Below, one piece after another: positions 26,336 through 34,195 of a stretch of DNA of 64,000 bases (position 1 is the stretch's first letter; the number at the start of each line of letters is the position of its first letter). Origin of the DNA: an uncultured Eubacteriales bacterium (GTDB lineage: Bacteria; Bacillota; Clostridia; Christensenellales; Aristaeellaceae); contig CADBCY010000004.1 in assembly GCA_902793325.1 (NCBI GenBank), positions 1-64,000 of the forward strand, read 5' to 3'. Position numbers and translations under genes: made by a program. Below the pieces are notes generated by a model, which was not told where the DNA came from, ran no database searches, and was given only the letters and a program-made list of their open reading frames with translations.

Positions 26336-26728
26336 TCATCCGCAGCAGTAGATCCGAAAGCTCGCGGCGTAGAACTGCGCGTCGTTCTGCGCAGAACCGC
26401 CGTACTCGAAGCCGCGCTCCGTCTCCACGCGGTTCACGTAGTGTCCGCCGGGGACGAAGCACACGTCCCGCGCCTCGTCCAGCAGCGCCATCAGCCGCAC
26501 CGCCAGATCCAGCGGCCAGCCGCCGTCGCTGTCGGAGCGGATCACCACCTGCACCCGGCTGCCGTCGTCGTCGCCGGCGGGGCGCAGATCGCTGGCATAG
26601 ACGCACACCGCCTTCGCGGGCGCGTCCGGCAGGCACCCGAAGAACACGCTCGCCTCCGCGCCGACATCCTCAAAGGGCAGGCCCAGCTTCGCCGCGAGGT
26701 ACCGCGCCAACTGTTCCAGTATCGTCAT
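26336..26728 (-). CDS. Phage tail-terminator/minor capsid-type protein
   Basis: This 130-residue protein has an alpha/beta pattern: an N-terminal helix (TILEQLARYLAAKLG), then AKAVCVYASDLRP, a strand VQVVIRSDSDGGWPLDLAVRLMALLDEA, and a final beta hairpin. It resembles the small 'minor capsid' or tail-completion family encoded just before the chaperone in siphovirus operons. Members cap the tail at the neck. Identification is from gene order and fold pattern. RBS GGGGGAGG, ATG 26728. Confidence 0.65.
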   Translation of the reverse strand: MTILEQLARYLAAKLGLPFEDVGAEASVFFGCLPDAPAKAVCVYASDLRPAGDDDGSRVQVVIRSDSDGGWPLDLAVRLMALLDEARDVCFVPGGHYVNRVETERGFEYGGSAQNDAQFYAASFRIYCCG

Positions 26729-26747
26729 GCGCCCGCCTCCCCCCGAC

Positions 26748-27476
26748 TCAGTTCGCCGCCACGGTGATCGCCAGCGAGGCGGTCAGCCCGTTGTTCATGG
26801 AACGGATGGTCAGCGCGGTGGTGCCCACGGCGACGCCGCGCAGGGTCAGGTTCAGCTCGTCCGCGCCGGTCACCGCCGCCACGGATTCGTCCGCCACGGA
26901 AAAGCCGTAGCGCTGGTTGGAGGCGTTCTCCGGCGCAAAGGTCACCCGCAGCGCCTTGACCTCCCCGGGGGCGAGGGTCAGCGTCGTCACGGCGTTCACG
27001 CCGTCGGCAAAGCCCACGGCGCTGGCCTGCACGTAGGGCAGCGCCCTGGGGCTGCCCACGCCCTCCCACTCCCAGCTCACGGTCTCGCCGTCGCCGTCCG
27101 CGTCGCCCTGCTCCTTGGTGACCACGCAGTCGTACTCCACCGCGCGGCCGATGGCGTCGGCGATGCGCAGCGTCTGGTCGTTGTCGCAGCCGCCGTCCGC
27201 CATCGCCGCCTGGTGCAGCAGCGCCTGGCCGGGGTCCCGCGCGCCGGTGACCCGGTCGCAGATGGGCCGCCCCTCCAGCGTGCCGGACACCTCGCGGCTC
27301 TTGATGAACTTTTCCGCCCACAGCGCCGCGCCGGTGCGGCCGTCCTCGGTTTCGGCCTCCAGCTCCACGCGCATGCTGTTCAGGCCCTTCACCCGCTCAA
27401 ACACCTGCGTGACCGGGTTCTTGATCTTCACCGAATAGTCCCGGATGTTAAAGGGACATCCGCTCAGTCTGCTCAT
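26748..27476 (-). CDS. Major tail (tube) protein with C-terminal Ig-like domain
   Basis: This 242-residue protein starts at ATG 27476, overlapping the upstream stop (ATGA). The N-terminal part (about 1-150) is the tube domain: YSVKIKNPVTQVFERVKGLNSMRVELEAET, then SREVSGTLEGRPICDRV and YDCVVTKEQGDADGDGETV. The C-terminal part (about 155-242) is a BIG2/Ig-like domain ending VAVGTTALTIRSMNNGLTASLAITV. Such surface domains decorate many siphovirus tail tubes and may bind host glycans. Gene order (connectors, tube, completion protein, chaperones, tape measure) supports the call. Confidence 0.8.
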   Translation of the reverse strand: MSRLSGCPFNIRDYSVKIKNPVTQVFERVKGLNSMRVELEAETEDGRTGAALWAEKFIKSREVSGTLEGRPICDRVTGARDPGQALLHQAAMADGGCDNDQTLRIADAIGRAVEYDCVVTKEQGDADGDGETVSWEWEGVGSPRALPYVQASAVGFADGVNAVTTLTLAPGEVKALRVTFAPENASNQRYGFSVADESVAAVTGADELNLTLRGVAVGTTALTIRSMNNGLTASLAITVAAN

Positions 27477-27673
27477 TGCTCGTCTTTCTCTCCTTCCGTT
27501 TCGCGCGCCGAAATCGCTTCGGCGAGCCGCCGCGGAATGCCCGACGCCTCCAGCGCCGTCACGCGCGCCGTATATACCTGCCGGAAGAACCGGTCCGAGC
27601 ATCCCGCCTGCCGGTCCACCTCGCACAGCGCGTCCAGCGCCCGCAGCAGCATCCGCATATCCTCAAGCGTCAT
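27473..27673 (-). CDS. Small phage protein, unknown
   Basis: This protein of about 66 residues starts at ATG 27673 (MTLEDMRML, RBS GGGGAG), chosen over an earlier ATG at 27718 that would overlap the preceding gene. It is helical, with the central segment RFFRQVYTARVTALEASGIPRRLAEAI. No family was recognised. It lies between a head-tail completion gene and the major tail gene, and its stop overlaps the next start, so a tail-assembly role is plausible. Confidence 0.6.
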   Translation of the reverse strand: MTLEDMRMLLRALDALCEVDRQAGCSDRFFRQVYTARVTALEASGIPRRLAEAISARETEGEKDEQ

Positions 27674-27696
27674 ACCGTCTCCCCGCTCCGGGAGGT

Positions 27697-28047
27697 TCAC
27701 CCTCCCAGCGTTCTCCAAAATGCCTCCGCCATCGCCGCCGTCGCGGCGGGGTCGCTCACCGCGTCCGCCAGGTACTTCGCCTGGCCGCCGCCCGGATGCC
27801 GGAAGCCCGTGCCCTCGTGCTGGACGGCGGCGTAGGGCGCGCCGAAGCGCACCACGGCGCCGTCGCCCTCCGCGCTTACGCTGCCGGAGCCGGCCAGCGC
27901 GCCGGTCCGCCTGGGCGCGAGCCCGGCGGCGCGGGCCAGGATCGCCTCGCCCGCCGCCATCGCCGCCGCCCGCCCCGCCTCCCGGGCCGCCCCGGAAAGG
28001 CCTGAGAACTCCAGCGTCGACGTCACGCGCAGGCCGCCGTCAGCCAT
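27697..28047 (-). CDS. Head-tail completion / minor capsid protein (HK97 gp10-like)
   Basis: This 116-residue protein has an N-terminal helical half (LSGAAREAGRAAAMAAGEAIL) followed by the conserved pattern APRRTGALAGS ... YAAVQHEGTGFRHPGGGQAKYLADAV. The final helix is AAMAEAFWRTLGG. The Tyr-x-x-x-x-His/Glu-Gly-Thr patch is typical of phage neck proteins of the gp10/minor-capsid class. It sits in the connector block and overlaps the upstream gene by 8 bases. Role: joining the filled head to the tail. Confidence 0.75.
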   Translation of the reverse strand: MADGGLRVTSTLEFSGLSGAAREAGRAAAMAAGEAILARAAGLAPRRTGALAGSGSVSAEGDGAVVRFGAPYAAVQHEGTGFRHPGGGQAKYLADAVSDPAATAAMAEAFWRTLGG

Positions 28048-28354
28048 GGTCGCCCGCTCCTTCCGCCGTCAGCACCACGTGGTGCACGCCCGAGCGCCCC
28101 CGGGCCGGCTCTGCGCGGGTGATCACCGCGGTACTGCCATCAGCAAACTCCACGCGATCCCCCGGTGCGGCCTCCACGCCCTGTGCGAACACCTTCGCGC
28201 TCAGCGCGCCTTCCTGGCCCCGCGCGCCCGCGGCGCGGCTATGGGCGCGCTCCGTGCGGCAGGGGAAGGAAATCCCTTCCCCCGCGTACACCGGTTTTCC
28301 CGCCCGCACGCCCGTCCGGCGGTAGAGCGTCGCCGTCTCGTTCAGTCCCAGCAT
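28040..28354 (-). CDS. Head-tail joining protein (minor capsid type)
   Basis: This 104-residue beta-rich protein (ETATLYRRTGVRAGKPVYAGEGISFPCRTERA, AAPGDRVEFADGSTAVITRAEPARGR) has the compact barrel pattern of phage stopper/joining proteins. The start at ATG 28354 overlaps the upstream stop (TGATG); GAGGAGG precedes it. Identification is from gene order and strand pattern. Confidence 0.7.
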   Translation of the reverse strand: MLGLNETATLYRRTGVRAGKPVYAGEGISFPCRTERAHSRAAGARGQEGALSAKVFAQGVEAAPGDRVEFADGSTAVITRAEPARGRSGVHHVVLTAEGAGDHG

Positions 28355-28677
28355 CACGGCAACCTCCTCGCCACGGGCAGGCTGCGGCGGAGCAGCCCCG
28401 CGTTCTCCAGCAGCGCGCGGGCGTAGGGGCTCAGGCGTTCCCGCCCGCCCCCTTCGCCGTAGCGCTCCGAATAGCCGCCCACACTGAAGCTGACCACGCC
28501 CCGCCGGGCGGCGTCCAGCGCTTCGCCGTGCGCGGCCTCGTAGGCCGCCTGGGCCTCCGTCGCCGCCTCCAGGGCGCTGCGCTGGGCGGCGCTTTCGGGC
28601 GCGTTCGGCGCGATCAGCGCCAGCAGGCGCTCCCGAACCTCCTCCAGCAGCGCGTCGCTGTACACAGCCCCGGCCAT
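28354..28677 (-). CDS. Head-tail connector (adaptor-type) protein
   Basis: This 107-residue, mainly helical protein begins AVYSDALLEEVRERLLALIAPNAPESAAQ. Its end, SERYGEGGGRERLSPYARALLENAGLLRR, matches the pattern of small adaptor proteins that bind the portal after packaging. It is encoded 4 bases after the coat gene, the usual adaptor position. It has a weak ribosome-binding site and may depend on coupling. Confidence 0.7.
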   Translation of the reverse strand: MAGAVYSDALLEEVRERLLALIAPNAPESAAQRSALEAATEAQAAYEAAHGEALDAARRGVVSFSVGGYSERYGEGGGRERLSPYARALLENAGLLRRSLPVARRLP

Positions 28678-28681
28678 GGCC

Positions 28682-29797
28682 TTAACCCAGCACGCGCACG
28701 GCCAGCTCGGGATACACCGTCTTGAAGCCGTACAGCACGTCCATGGAGTAGATGCTGCGCTTGTACTTCTGGTCGTAGCCGCGGGTCACGCGCAGCGAAA
28801 TGCCGTTCCAGCTGGTGACGTAGCTGGCCACGCCCTGGCCGTCGGGGTTCAGCAGCGGGCGGGTGACGTAGGCGAAGGCCATGGGGTGGAAGGCCAGGTT
28901 GGCGGTGTGGCTGCCCACCAGGGTCACGTCGGTGTTGTCCGCCAGCGCGGGCAGCGCCGGGAACACCTTCACCGCGGCGATGGCGTTGTCGCTGGCGGCG
29001 GCGCTCTCCTCGGTCACGACGTAGCTCTTGCCGTCGATCTTCAGCAGATCGCCCTTCGCCAGCTTGCCGGTGAGGCTCGTGCCGTCGATGCTCAGCTGGG
29101 TCGCGCCGGCGCTCACCGCGCCGTTCACCTTCACGGCGGTGGCGGCGGTGATGCCGGTCACATGGCTGCACACGGCCTGGGACATGTAGTGGTCCATGCC
29201 GAACACGCGGCCGATGCTGCCCTCGCGCAGGGCGCGGGCGTCGCCGCTCTTCTCGGCGTTGACGATGGCCGGCAGCTTGGTGAAGGCGGCGTCCGCCTCG
29301 GGGTCCCACACCGCCGCGCGGCCCGCGACGGGCACGCGCGCGGCGTTCAGCGCGCGGCGCGCGTTCGCCAGGTCGTCCAGGCTGGAGGGCGTCGTGCCCG
29401 CCGTGCCCACGCAGGCGGCCACGTCCTGATAGAGCTTCAGGCCGTCGCGGTTGATCTTCTCCGCCAGCGCCGCGGCGGCGGGCTCCACGAACACGCGGTT
29501 CAGGTCGTCGATGTTCACGGCGGTCTCGATGGCCGAGGCCGCGGCGTCCACCGTCGCCAGGTGATCCAGGGTCACCTCCACGGCGTCCTCCTTGATGTCC
29601 TGGTAGCTCACGCCCTGCGCGGCGTCAAAATCCGCCGCCTGCAGCAGCACGGGCCTGCGCACGCGCACGGTGTCGCCCTTGTCGTGGAAGTCCTCGGAAA
29701 AGTCGCGGTATACCAGGTTGGGAAACACCAGGTTGTCGATCAGCCTCGGCAGCGCCTGCCGGGCGATCTCCTTGAGCGTCACAAAAGTATTGGCCAT
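28682..29797 (-). CDS. Major capsid protein, P22-coat-like
   Basis: This 371-residue protein matches the P22 gene 5/coat-like family of HK97-fold capsid proteins. It opens with MANTFVTLKEIARQALPRLIDN and continues FPNLVYRDFSEDFHDKGDTVRVRRP, EVTLDHLATVDAAASAIETAVNID and the C-terminal SMDVLYGFKTVYPELAVRVL. An insertion at about 225-290, beta-rich (SIDGTSLTGKLAKGDLLKIDGKSYVV), corresponds to the accessory surface domain seen in this family. No protease is encoded, and a separate scaffold gene lies just upstream, as expected for a P22-like assembly route. RBS AGGAGGAG, ATG 29797. Confidence 0.9.
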   Translation of the reverse strand: MANTFVTLKEIARQALPRLIDNLVFPNLVYRDFSEDFHDKGDTVRVRRPVLLQAADFDAAQGVSYQDIKEDAVEVTLDHLATVDAAASAIETAVNIDDLNRVFVEPAAAALAEKINRDGLKLYQDVAACVGTAGTTPSSLDDLANARRALNAARVPVAGRAAVWDPEADAAFTKLPAIVNAEKSGDARALREGSIGRVFGMDHYMSQAVCSHVTGITAATAVKVNGAVSAGATQLSIDGTSLTGKLAKGDLLKIDGKSYVVTEESAAASDNAIAAVKVFPALPALADNTDVTLVGSHTANLAFHPMAFAYVTRPLLNPDGQGVASYVTSWNGISLRVTRGYDQKYKRSIYSMDVLYGFKTVYPELAVRVLG

Positions 29798-29821
29798 ATT
29801 GCTTGTCTCCTCCTATTCGTT

Positions 29822-30337
29822 TCAGGCGCGTCCGCCCATCACCATGCGGTAGTAGCTTTGGTCGTCCAGGTTGGCGCCCTCGTCCTGCGCGGAGGCGCCG
29901 GCGATGGGCGCGACGCCCTTCAGCCTGGCCTCCACGGCCTCCTGCACCGCCTCGCGGAAGGCCGCGTCCAGGGCCTCCACCGACGCGCGGGCGTCCTCGC
30001 GGGTATCGCAGCGCACGGCGTCCGCCAGCGCGGCGGGCAGGCCCTTCTCCGCCAGCAGCTCCAGCGCGTCCGCGCGCGCCTCCCGGCGGGCCAACGCCTG
30101 CTCGCGGGCCTCCAGGGCGCGCTCGCGGCTCTTCGCGTCGTAGGCGGCGCGCTCCTCGGGATCCATGCCGCTCACGCGCAGCGCCTCCTCCAGCGCCCGG
30201 CGCACCTTCTCCTCAAGGTCGGCGCGCAGGGTCTCCATCATCGCCCCGACGTCGGTCGCCTCCGTCCGGGTCTCCGCTTCCGCCTGCGCGTCCTCCGTCG
30301 GCAGGCCGTCCTCGCTCCACTTCCTGTTCTCGTCCAT
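29822..30337 (-). CDS. Phage scaffold protein (DUF4355-like)
   Basis: This 171-residue, very charged and helical protein precedes the coat gene. The central coiled coil (about 45-95: LRADLEEKVRRALEEALRV, RERALEAREQALARREARADALELL) and a C-terminal helix-turn rich in Lys/Arg are typical of internal scaffolds that template the procapsid and then leave. The C-terminus NLDDQSYYRMVMGGRA is the probable coat-contact region. RBS GGAGAGAG, ATG 30337. Confidence 0.85.
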   Translation of the reverse strand: MDENRKWSEDGLPTEDAQAEAETRTEATDVGAMMETLRADLEEKVRRALEEALRVSGMDPEERAAYDAKSRERALEAREQALARREARADALELLAEKGLPAALADAVRCDTREDARASVEALDAAFREAVQEAVEARLKGVAPIAGASAQDEGANLDDQSYYRMVMGGRA

Positions 30338-30355
30338 GGTCTCTCTCCTTTCCTG

Positions 30356-31627
30356 TCATTCCTGTCCCAGCAATGCCTTCGCGCGGGCCAGCAGCGCGTT
30401 CCGGTCCGCGAAGCCGCTCAGCGCCTCCAGCGTCTGCGCCGACTCCAGCTCGTTCACGGGCAGGTTGCGGCTGAACTGGATCTCCACGTCCATCGGGTCC
30501 AGCGACACCGCCTGCACCCGCTTCAGGAAGGCCGCGTACAGCGAGATGCGGTTCCGCAGCCCTTCCCTGAACCAGCGCTCCTTGATGCGGATCAGCTGCT
30601 CCAGCCCCAGCAGCTTGTACTTCATAGCCACGCCACTGCTGTTGCCCGCGAACTGGCGGTCCGTCAGGTCCGGCACCAGGCACAGCTTGTGGATGTCCTC
30701 CTTCAGCGCCTGGCGCAGCACCTCGGTGTCCGCCTCGTTCAGCTGCTTGCACAGCCACTCCGCGTGGGCGTCGCCGTCGGGCAGCGCCAACGCCTTGTCC
30801 TCGCGCAACTGCTGGCCGGGGCTTCGGCCGCGCTCGTCCGTCTCCAGCGTGCAGCCGGTGAGCAGCAGCAGCGCGTCCACGAACTGCTGCTTGTCGTTCA
30901 TCCGGTCGGACTCCAGCCGGTCGTAGGCGTCGATCAGCCCCAGCACCGGCTCGAAGTCGCCCCGGCAGCACTCGTCGTTCCAGTACTCCACCATCGGCAC
31001 GCCGCCGAAGTAGTGGGGCCGGGAGACGACCGCCTCCGACAGGCGGAGGTCCGCCAGGTTGTCCGCGCGATAGGTCACGGCCGCCGCGTCCGTCAGCACG
31101 TGCACCCACCAGCCCCCGACCGCGCCGCCCTCGGCGCGTACCGGGGCGTAGTACACGCCGAACAGCGGCTTTGCCGCCACGGTGTCGTCGTAGACCACGA
31201 AGGCGCAGGCAGGGTCCAGCGACGCCGAGCGAAGCACGGCTTCCTCGTCGGCGTACACCAGCTCCACCGCGCGCCCGTAGATGCTGGCGTTCCGGGCGAG
31301 CTCGGCGTCCACGCTGTCGATGTCCGTGCGCCGGTAGGCCGCCTTCAGCGCCGCCACGCTCCCGGCGGCGCGCTCCGACTGGTAGGCCACCGGCCCGCCC
31401 AGCAGGTAGCCCGCGGCCATGGTGGTGATGTACCTGGGGTAGCCGTGGGCCAGGCGGTTGTTGGGCAGGCCCGGCTCCCGGCGGCGCTCCAGGATGTCCG
31501 CGCGCCCGTCGTAGCAGCGCCTGAGCCGCGTCAGCCTCGGCAGCTCCGCCAGGTGCTCGCGCAGGCAGGACGCCAGCATCGCCTCGCCCGGGCCGCCCTC
31601 CCCCTTCCATTTGGGTCGTGAAATCAT
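30356..31627 (-). CDS. Phage portal protein (SPP1 gp6-like)
   Basis: This 423-residue portal forms the DNA channel at one capsid vertex. Family features include LRRCYDGRADILERR, LPNNRLAHGYPRYITTMAAGYLLGGPVAY near the N-terminus, and the central FGGVPMVEYWNDECCRGDFEPVLGLIDAYDRLESD. Downstream are SSGVAMKYKLLGLEQLIRIKERWFREGL and VEIQFSRNLPVNELESAQTL. Length is typical. It lies between the terminase and scaffold genes. The Mu-F-like minor head gene that often follows such portals is absent here; scaffold comes next after 18 bases. RBS GGAGG, ATG 31627. Confidence 0.9.
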   Translation of the reverse strand: MISRPKWKGEGGPGEAMLASCLREHLAELPRLTRLRRCYDGRADILERRREPGLPNNRLAHGYPRYITTMAAGYLLGGPVAYQSERAAGSVAALKAAYRRTDIDSVDAELARNASIYGRAVELVYADEEAVLRSASLDPACAFVVYDDTVAAKPLFGVYYAPVRAEGGAVGGWWVHVLTDAAAVTYRADNLADLRLSEAVVSRPHYFGGVPMVEYWNDECCRGDFEPVLGLIDAYDRLESDRMNDKQQFVDALLLLTGCTLETDERGRSPGQQLREDKALALPDGDAHAEWLCKQLNEADTEVLRQALKEDIHKLCLVPDLTDRQFAGNSSGVAMKYKLLGLEQLIRIKERWFREGLRNRISLYAAFLKRVQAVSLDPMDVEIQFSRNLPVNELESAQTLEALSGFADRNALLARAKALLGQE

Positions 31628-31709
31628 GTGATGTCCTCCTTGTCGATTGATGCGGGAAATCCGGTCCGCCCCGGAGGATCCCCGCCCTGCGCCGGGCGGG
31701 CCGGGGAAG

Positions 31710-33011
31710 TCATATCCCCATTCCGCGTCGGTCCACGCAGCGCGCGGCCTTCGCGCCCATCAGCGGCTCCAGGGCGTAGCGCACGGCGTCGATGGCGTGG
31801 TTGTCGCGGTCGGGGTACTCCGCCAGGAACCCTCCGTGTCCGTCCGGGCGGCAGGCGTAGCCGGCGAATTCCCGCGCGGCGTTGGGGCAGCGGGCGGGGT
31901 CGATCACGATTTCATGCAGGCTTTGCAGCCAGCGAATCCCGTGCGCCACGCTGCCCGGCCCCTTCTTCGCGCCGATCGCCCGGACGCCCCGCGCGCGCAG
32001 CTCCGCGATCATCCGCGGCTCGGCGGAATCGCAGCGCACCGCCTCCGCCTTGCACAGCGCCTGTGCCTGCCCGGCGAGCTCGTCGATCGGCGTATGCGCG
32101 CCGTAGTACTCCGCCAGCAGGAACAGCCGCCGCGACCGCGGGTCGTAGGCCACCCGCACCAGCGCGTCGGGGTCGGCGGCGAAACCGAAGTCCAGCCCGT
32201 TCAGGAAGGTGTGCAGCCCCTCCGTATCGACCGGCGCGATCGCCCGCAGCGCGAGATTGTCGAACACCTGCCCACCCGTGCCGGTCACCTCCCCCAGGTA
32301 CATGTTCCGCCAGGCGCGCTCGTTCGCCGCCCGCATCCCTTCGGCCTCCGCCAGGAAGCTCTCGCCCAGCCAGGATGGCGGCATGCCCAGGTAGCTGCTC
32401 TCGTGCACCCGCCGCCCGGGCGCCGGGATCAGCGCCTCCGCGTTCACCCAGTGGCCCGGCTCCCGCGGCGGATTGTAGGTCAGCAGCGTAACGCACCGCC
32501 CCCTGCCGCCGCGCAGCGTCGACGCCCGGATGGACAGCAGGTCCTCCATGCCGTCGAACTCCGAGAATTCCTCCAGCCACAGGTACCGGAAGTACCCCTT
32601 CGCCAGCTTGATGGACTTCGACTTCCCCGGGTCGTCCGCGCCGCGGAACAGGATCCGCTGCCCGGTTTCGGGGCACTGGATCTCCAGCGGCGACAGCCTC
32701 CCGCGGAAGCGCTCGCCCAGCCCCAGCCGTTCCGCCGACCAGAGCAGCTGTTCGTAGGCGCTCTCGCGCAGCGTCGCCGCCACCTTTCGGTACACGATGG
32801 CGTTGGCATCCGGGTCCCGCAGCAGCCCCAGCAGCAGCTCCACCGAAGCCGCCGTCGACTTGCCGCTGCCCCGCCCGCCCTTCAGCCAGTACTCCGAGTA
32901 CGCCTCGTCCTTCAGCATCCAGTGCAGGTCGTGGAACTGCCGGGCGAGGATCGCCGACAGCCGTGCGCCGTCACCCGCCGCCGGGAGGGGCCTCCCCGGC
33001 GACGGGCTCAC
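31710..33011 (-). CDS. terL: Terminase large subunit (PBSX/SPP1 type)
   Basis: This 433-residue DNA-packaging motor has an N-terminal ATPase with Walker A KGGRGSGKST (about 44-53) and Walker B YLWLEEFSEF. It has a C-terminal RNase-H-fold nuclease with LDFGFAADPDA (first Asp), CDSAEPRMI and RDNHAIDAVRYAL (last Asp). The sequence follows the PBSX XtmB/SPP1 gp2 family, which packages by a headful mechanism. GTG 33011 lies inside the end of the small-subunit gene (41-base overlap). All catalytic residues are present, so the motor should work. Confidence 0.93.
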   Translation of the reverse strand: MSPSPGRPLPAAGDGARLSAILARQFHDLHWMLKDEAYSEYWLKGGRGSGKSTAASVELLLGLLRDPDANAIVYRKVAATLRESAYEQLLWSAERLGLGERFRGRLSPLEIQCPETGQRILFRGADDPGKSKSIKLAKGYFRYLWLEEFSEFDGMEDLLSIRASTLRGGRGRCVTLLTYNPPREPGHWVNAEALIPAPGRRVHESSYLGMPPSWLGESFLAEAEGMRAANERAWRNMYLGEVTGTGGQVFDNLALRAIAPVDTEGLHTFLNGLDFGFAADPDALVRVAYDPRSRRLFLLAEYYGAHTPIDELAGQAQALCKAEAVRCDSAEPRMIAELRARGVRAIGAKKGPGSVAHGIRWLQSLHEIVIDPARCPNAAREFAGYACRPDGHGGFLAEYPDRDNHAIDAVRYALEPLMGAKAARCVDRRGMGI

Positions 33012-33378
33012 CTCCCCCCGGCCGCGGGATGTCGTCCACGATCACCGGCGGCTTCGTCTCCGCCGGCGCCTCGTTGAACACCCCCAGCCGCTTGCCCAGC
33101 AGCTCCGCCGCCTTCATGCGCGGGGAGGACGCGCCCTGCCTGGCGTCGCCCTCCCCCTCGCCGCGCATCACGCCGGTCAGGTAGGCCAGCACCTCCTCCG
33201 CCGTGGCCACGCCGCTCTGGGCCATCGCCTCCAGGCAGCACCGCACGCCGGCGCTGGCCAACACTTTCGCGTTGTGCCCGCGGGCGTATCCCGCCCGCTC
33301 CCCCGCCAGCGCGGCGTCCCCGGTCTCGAGGTACGCCTCGGCAAAGCGCCGCTGCTTTTCCGTAATCCTCGGTGGCAA
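32971..33378 (-). CDS. terS: Terminase small subunit
   Basis: This 135-residue protein opens with the Terminase_2 pattern PRITEKQRRFAEAYLETGDAALAGERAGYARG, a helix-turn-helix DNA-recognition domain, and continues LEAMAQSGVATAEEVLAYLTGVMRG with the oligomerisation helices. The C-terminal 25 residues are Pro/Gly-rich. TTG 33378 is behind AAAGGGGGTGG at good spacing. It selects the DNA to package and hands it to TerL. Specificity for a pac site or for any DNA cannot be told. Confidence 0.85.
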   Translation of the reverse strand: MPPRITEKQRRFAEAYLETGDAALAGERAGYARGHNAKVLASAGVRCCLEAMAQSGVATAEEVLAYLTGVMRGEGEGDARQGASSPRMKAAELLGKRLGVFNEAPAETKPPVIVDDIPRPGGGEPVAGEAPPGGG

Positions 33379-33518
33379 CCCCGCGCCACCCCCTTTCCCT
33401 GGGTGATTTCGTACCCTCCGAAGGGAACCGCGGCCATAAAAATGAGGATTGACCGCGTCAATCCTCCTGTGGGAAAGCGTCCCCTGCGTTTCGCCCGTCC
33501 CTTCTTGGGTACGATGGC

Positions 33519-33527
33519 ATTATAGCA
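33519..33527 (-). promoter_or_regulatory. Extended -10 late promoter before the terminase genes
   Basis: On the minus strand TGCTATAAT (33527-33519) forms an extended -10 at the end of the activator gene, 141 bases before terS. No good -35 lies 17 bases upstream (TTGACG is 21 away). That is what an activator-dependent late promoter would look like. Confidence 0.6.
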
Positions 33528-33957
33528 CAGCCCGTTCGTCATTTTCGTCAAATTCCGCGCTCTCCAGAAATCGGTTGTGCAACCGCCGCGGATACTGCTC
33601 GTCGACCTCCCCGATTTTGAAGGCGACCTGCTGCCAGCTCTCCCCGTCGACGTACCGGTAGGTCAGGATCTGCCGCATGCGGCTGTCCTCCACCCCGTCG
33701 ATGAAGTCGTACAGCGCGCCCAGCAGGTCCATGCAGCGCCCGCGCCGCGCCTCCAGCCGGTCCGCGAGGTCGGCCAGCTTCGCCGCGTAGTCCCCCGTCC
33801 GATCCCAGCGCGCCGTGCCCCGGGGCATGCCGGTGACGCGCCCCACGCCGCCCTGCGCCGCCAGCTCCAGCTCCGCGATCCGCTGCGAGAGCAGGTCCAC
33901 CTCCCGCCGAAGCTGCGTGAGCTGCCCCAGCGCCGCCACCTTTTCCTTGAGCGTCAT
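33520..33957 (-). CDS. DUF1492/ArpU-like phage late-gene activator
   Basis: This 145-residue protein has a long N-terminal coiled coil (LGQLTQLRREVDLLSQRIAELELAA) and a C-terminal sigma-region-4-like helix-turn-helix (DSRMRQILTYRYVDGESWQQVAFKIGE, then RLHNRFLESAEF). That is the layout of the DUF1492/ArpU/Xpf group which activates late phage genes. It is the first gene on the minus strand from the switch region. It is read from a consensus promoter overlapped by repressor operators, and it is followed by the late operon. RBS AAGGAAAAGG-type, ATG 33957. Confidence 0.8.
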   Translation of the reverse strand: MTLKEKVAALGQLTQLRREVDLLSQRIAELELAAQGGVGRVTGMPRGTARWDRTGDYAAKLADLADRLEARRGRCMDLLGALYDFIDGVEDSRMRQILTYRYVDGESWQQVAFKIGEVDEQYPRRLHNRFLESAEFDENDERAVL

Positions 33958-33978
33958 GACTGTCTTCCCCCTTTTCTA

Positions 33979-33990
33979 ACCGTAATCGGT
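33979..33990. promoter_or_regulatory. Operator O1 (ACCGTAATCGGT)
   Basis: Dyad ACCG-N4-CGGT located just downstream of the -10 of the leftward promoter, covering its expected transcription start. One of four copies in 262 bp. Confidence 0.75.
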
Positions 33991-33997
33991 GAACCCA

Positions 33998-34026
33998 ATT
34001 ATAGTACCGTTTACGGTTAGAATCAA
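33998..34026 (-). promoter_or_regulatory. Leftward promoter of the activator gene (lytic promoter)
   Basis: On the minus strand TTGATT (34021-34026), 17 bases, TATAAT (33998-34003). Operator O2 fills the spacer and O1 follows the -10, so bound repressor would block it. Confidence 0.85.
34006..34017. promoter_or_regulatory. Operator O2 (ACCGTTTACGGT)
   Basis: Dyad ACCG-N4-CGGT lying between the -35 and -10 of the leftward promoter. With flanks, O1 and O2 form a 14/15 inverted repeat (CTAACCGTAATCGGT against CTAACCGTAAACGGT). Confidence 0.8.
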
Positions 34027-34046
34027 GGTCTTATGAACAATTTTAC

Positions 34047-34058
34047 ACCGTGTTCGGT
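34047..34058. promoter_or_regulatory. Operator O3 (ACCGTGTTCGGT)
   Basis: Dyad ACCG-N4-CGGT lying 12 bases upstream of the -35 of the rightward (repressor) promoter and 21 bases upstream of the leftward -35. Confidence 0.75.
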
Positions 34059-34069
34059 TATCCTGCCCC

Positions 34070-34098
34070 TTGCCACCGCGCGATTTGCATGATATACT
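34070..34098 (+). promoter_or_regulatory. Rightward promoter of the repressor gene
   Basis: TTGCCA (34070-34075), 17 bases, TATACT (34093-34098), about 98 bases before ATG 34196. Confidence 0.8.
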
Positions 34099-34195
34099 GA
34101 TTAGGAAAACCAGAGGTTTTCCGGGTCGGCGGGCCCCCGAAGGGCAGCACGCCGACAATCAAGGTATCATGCCCCTGTACAGGGAGGTGTTTTCC

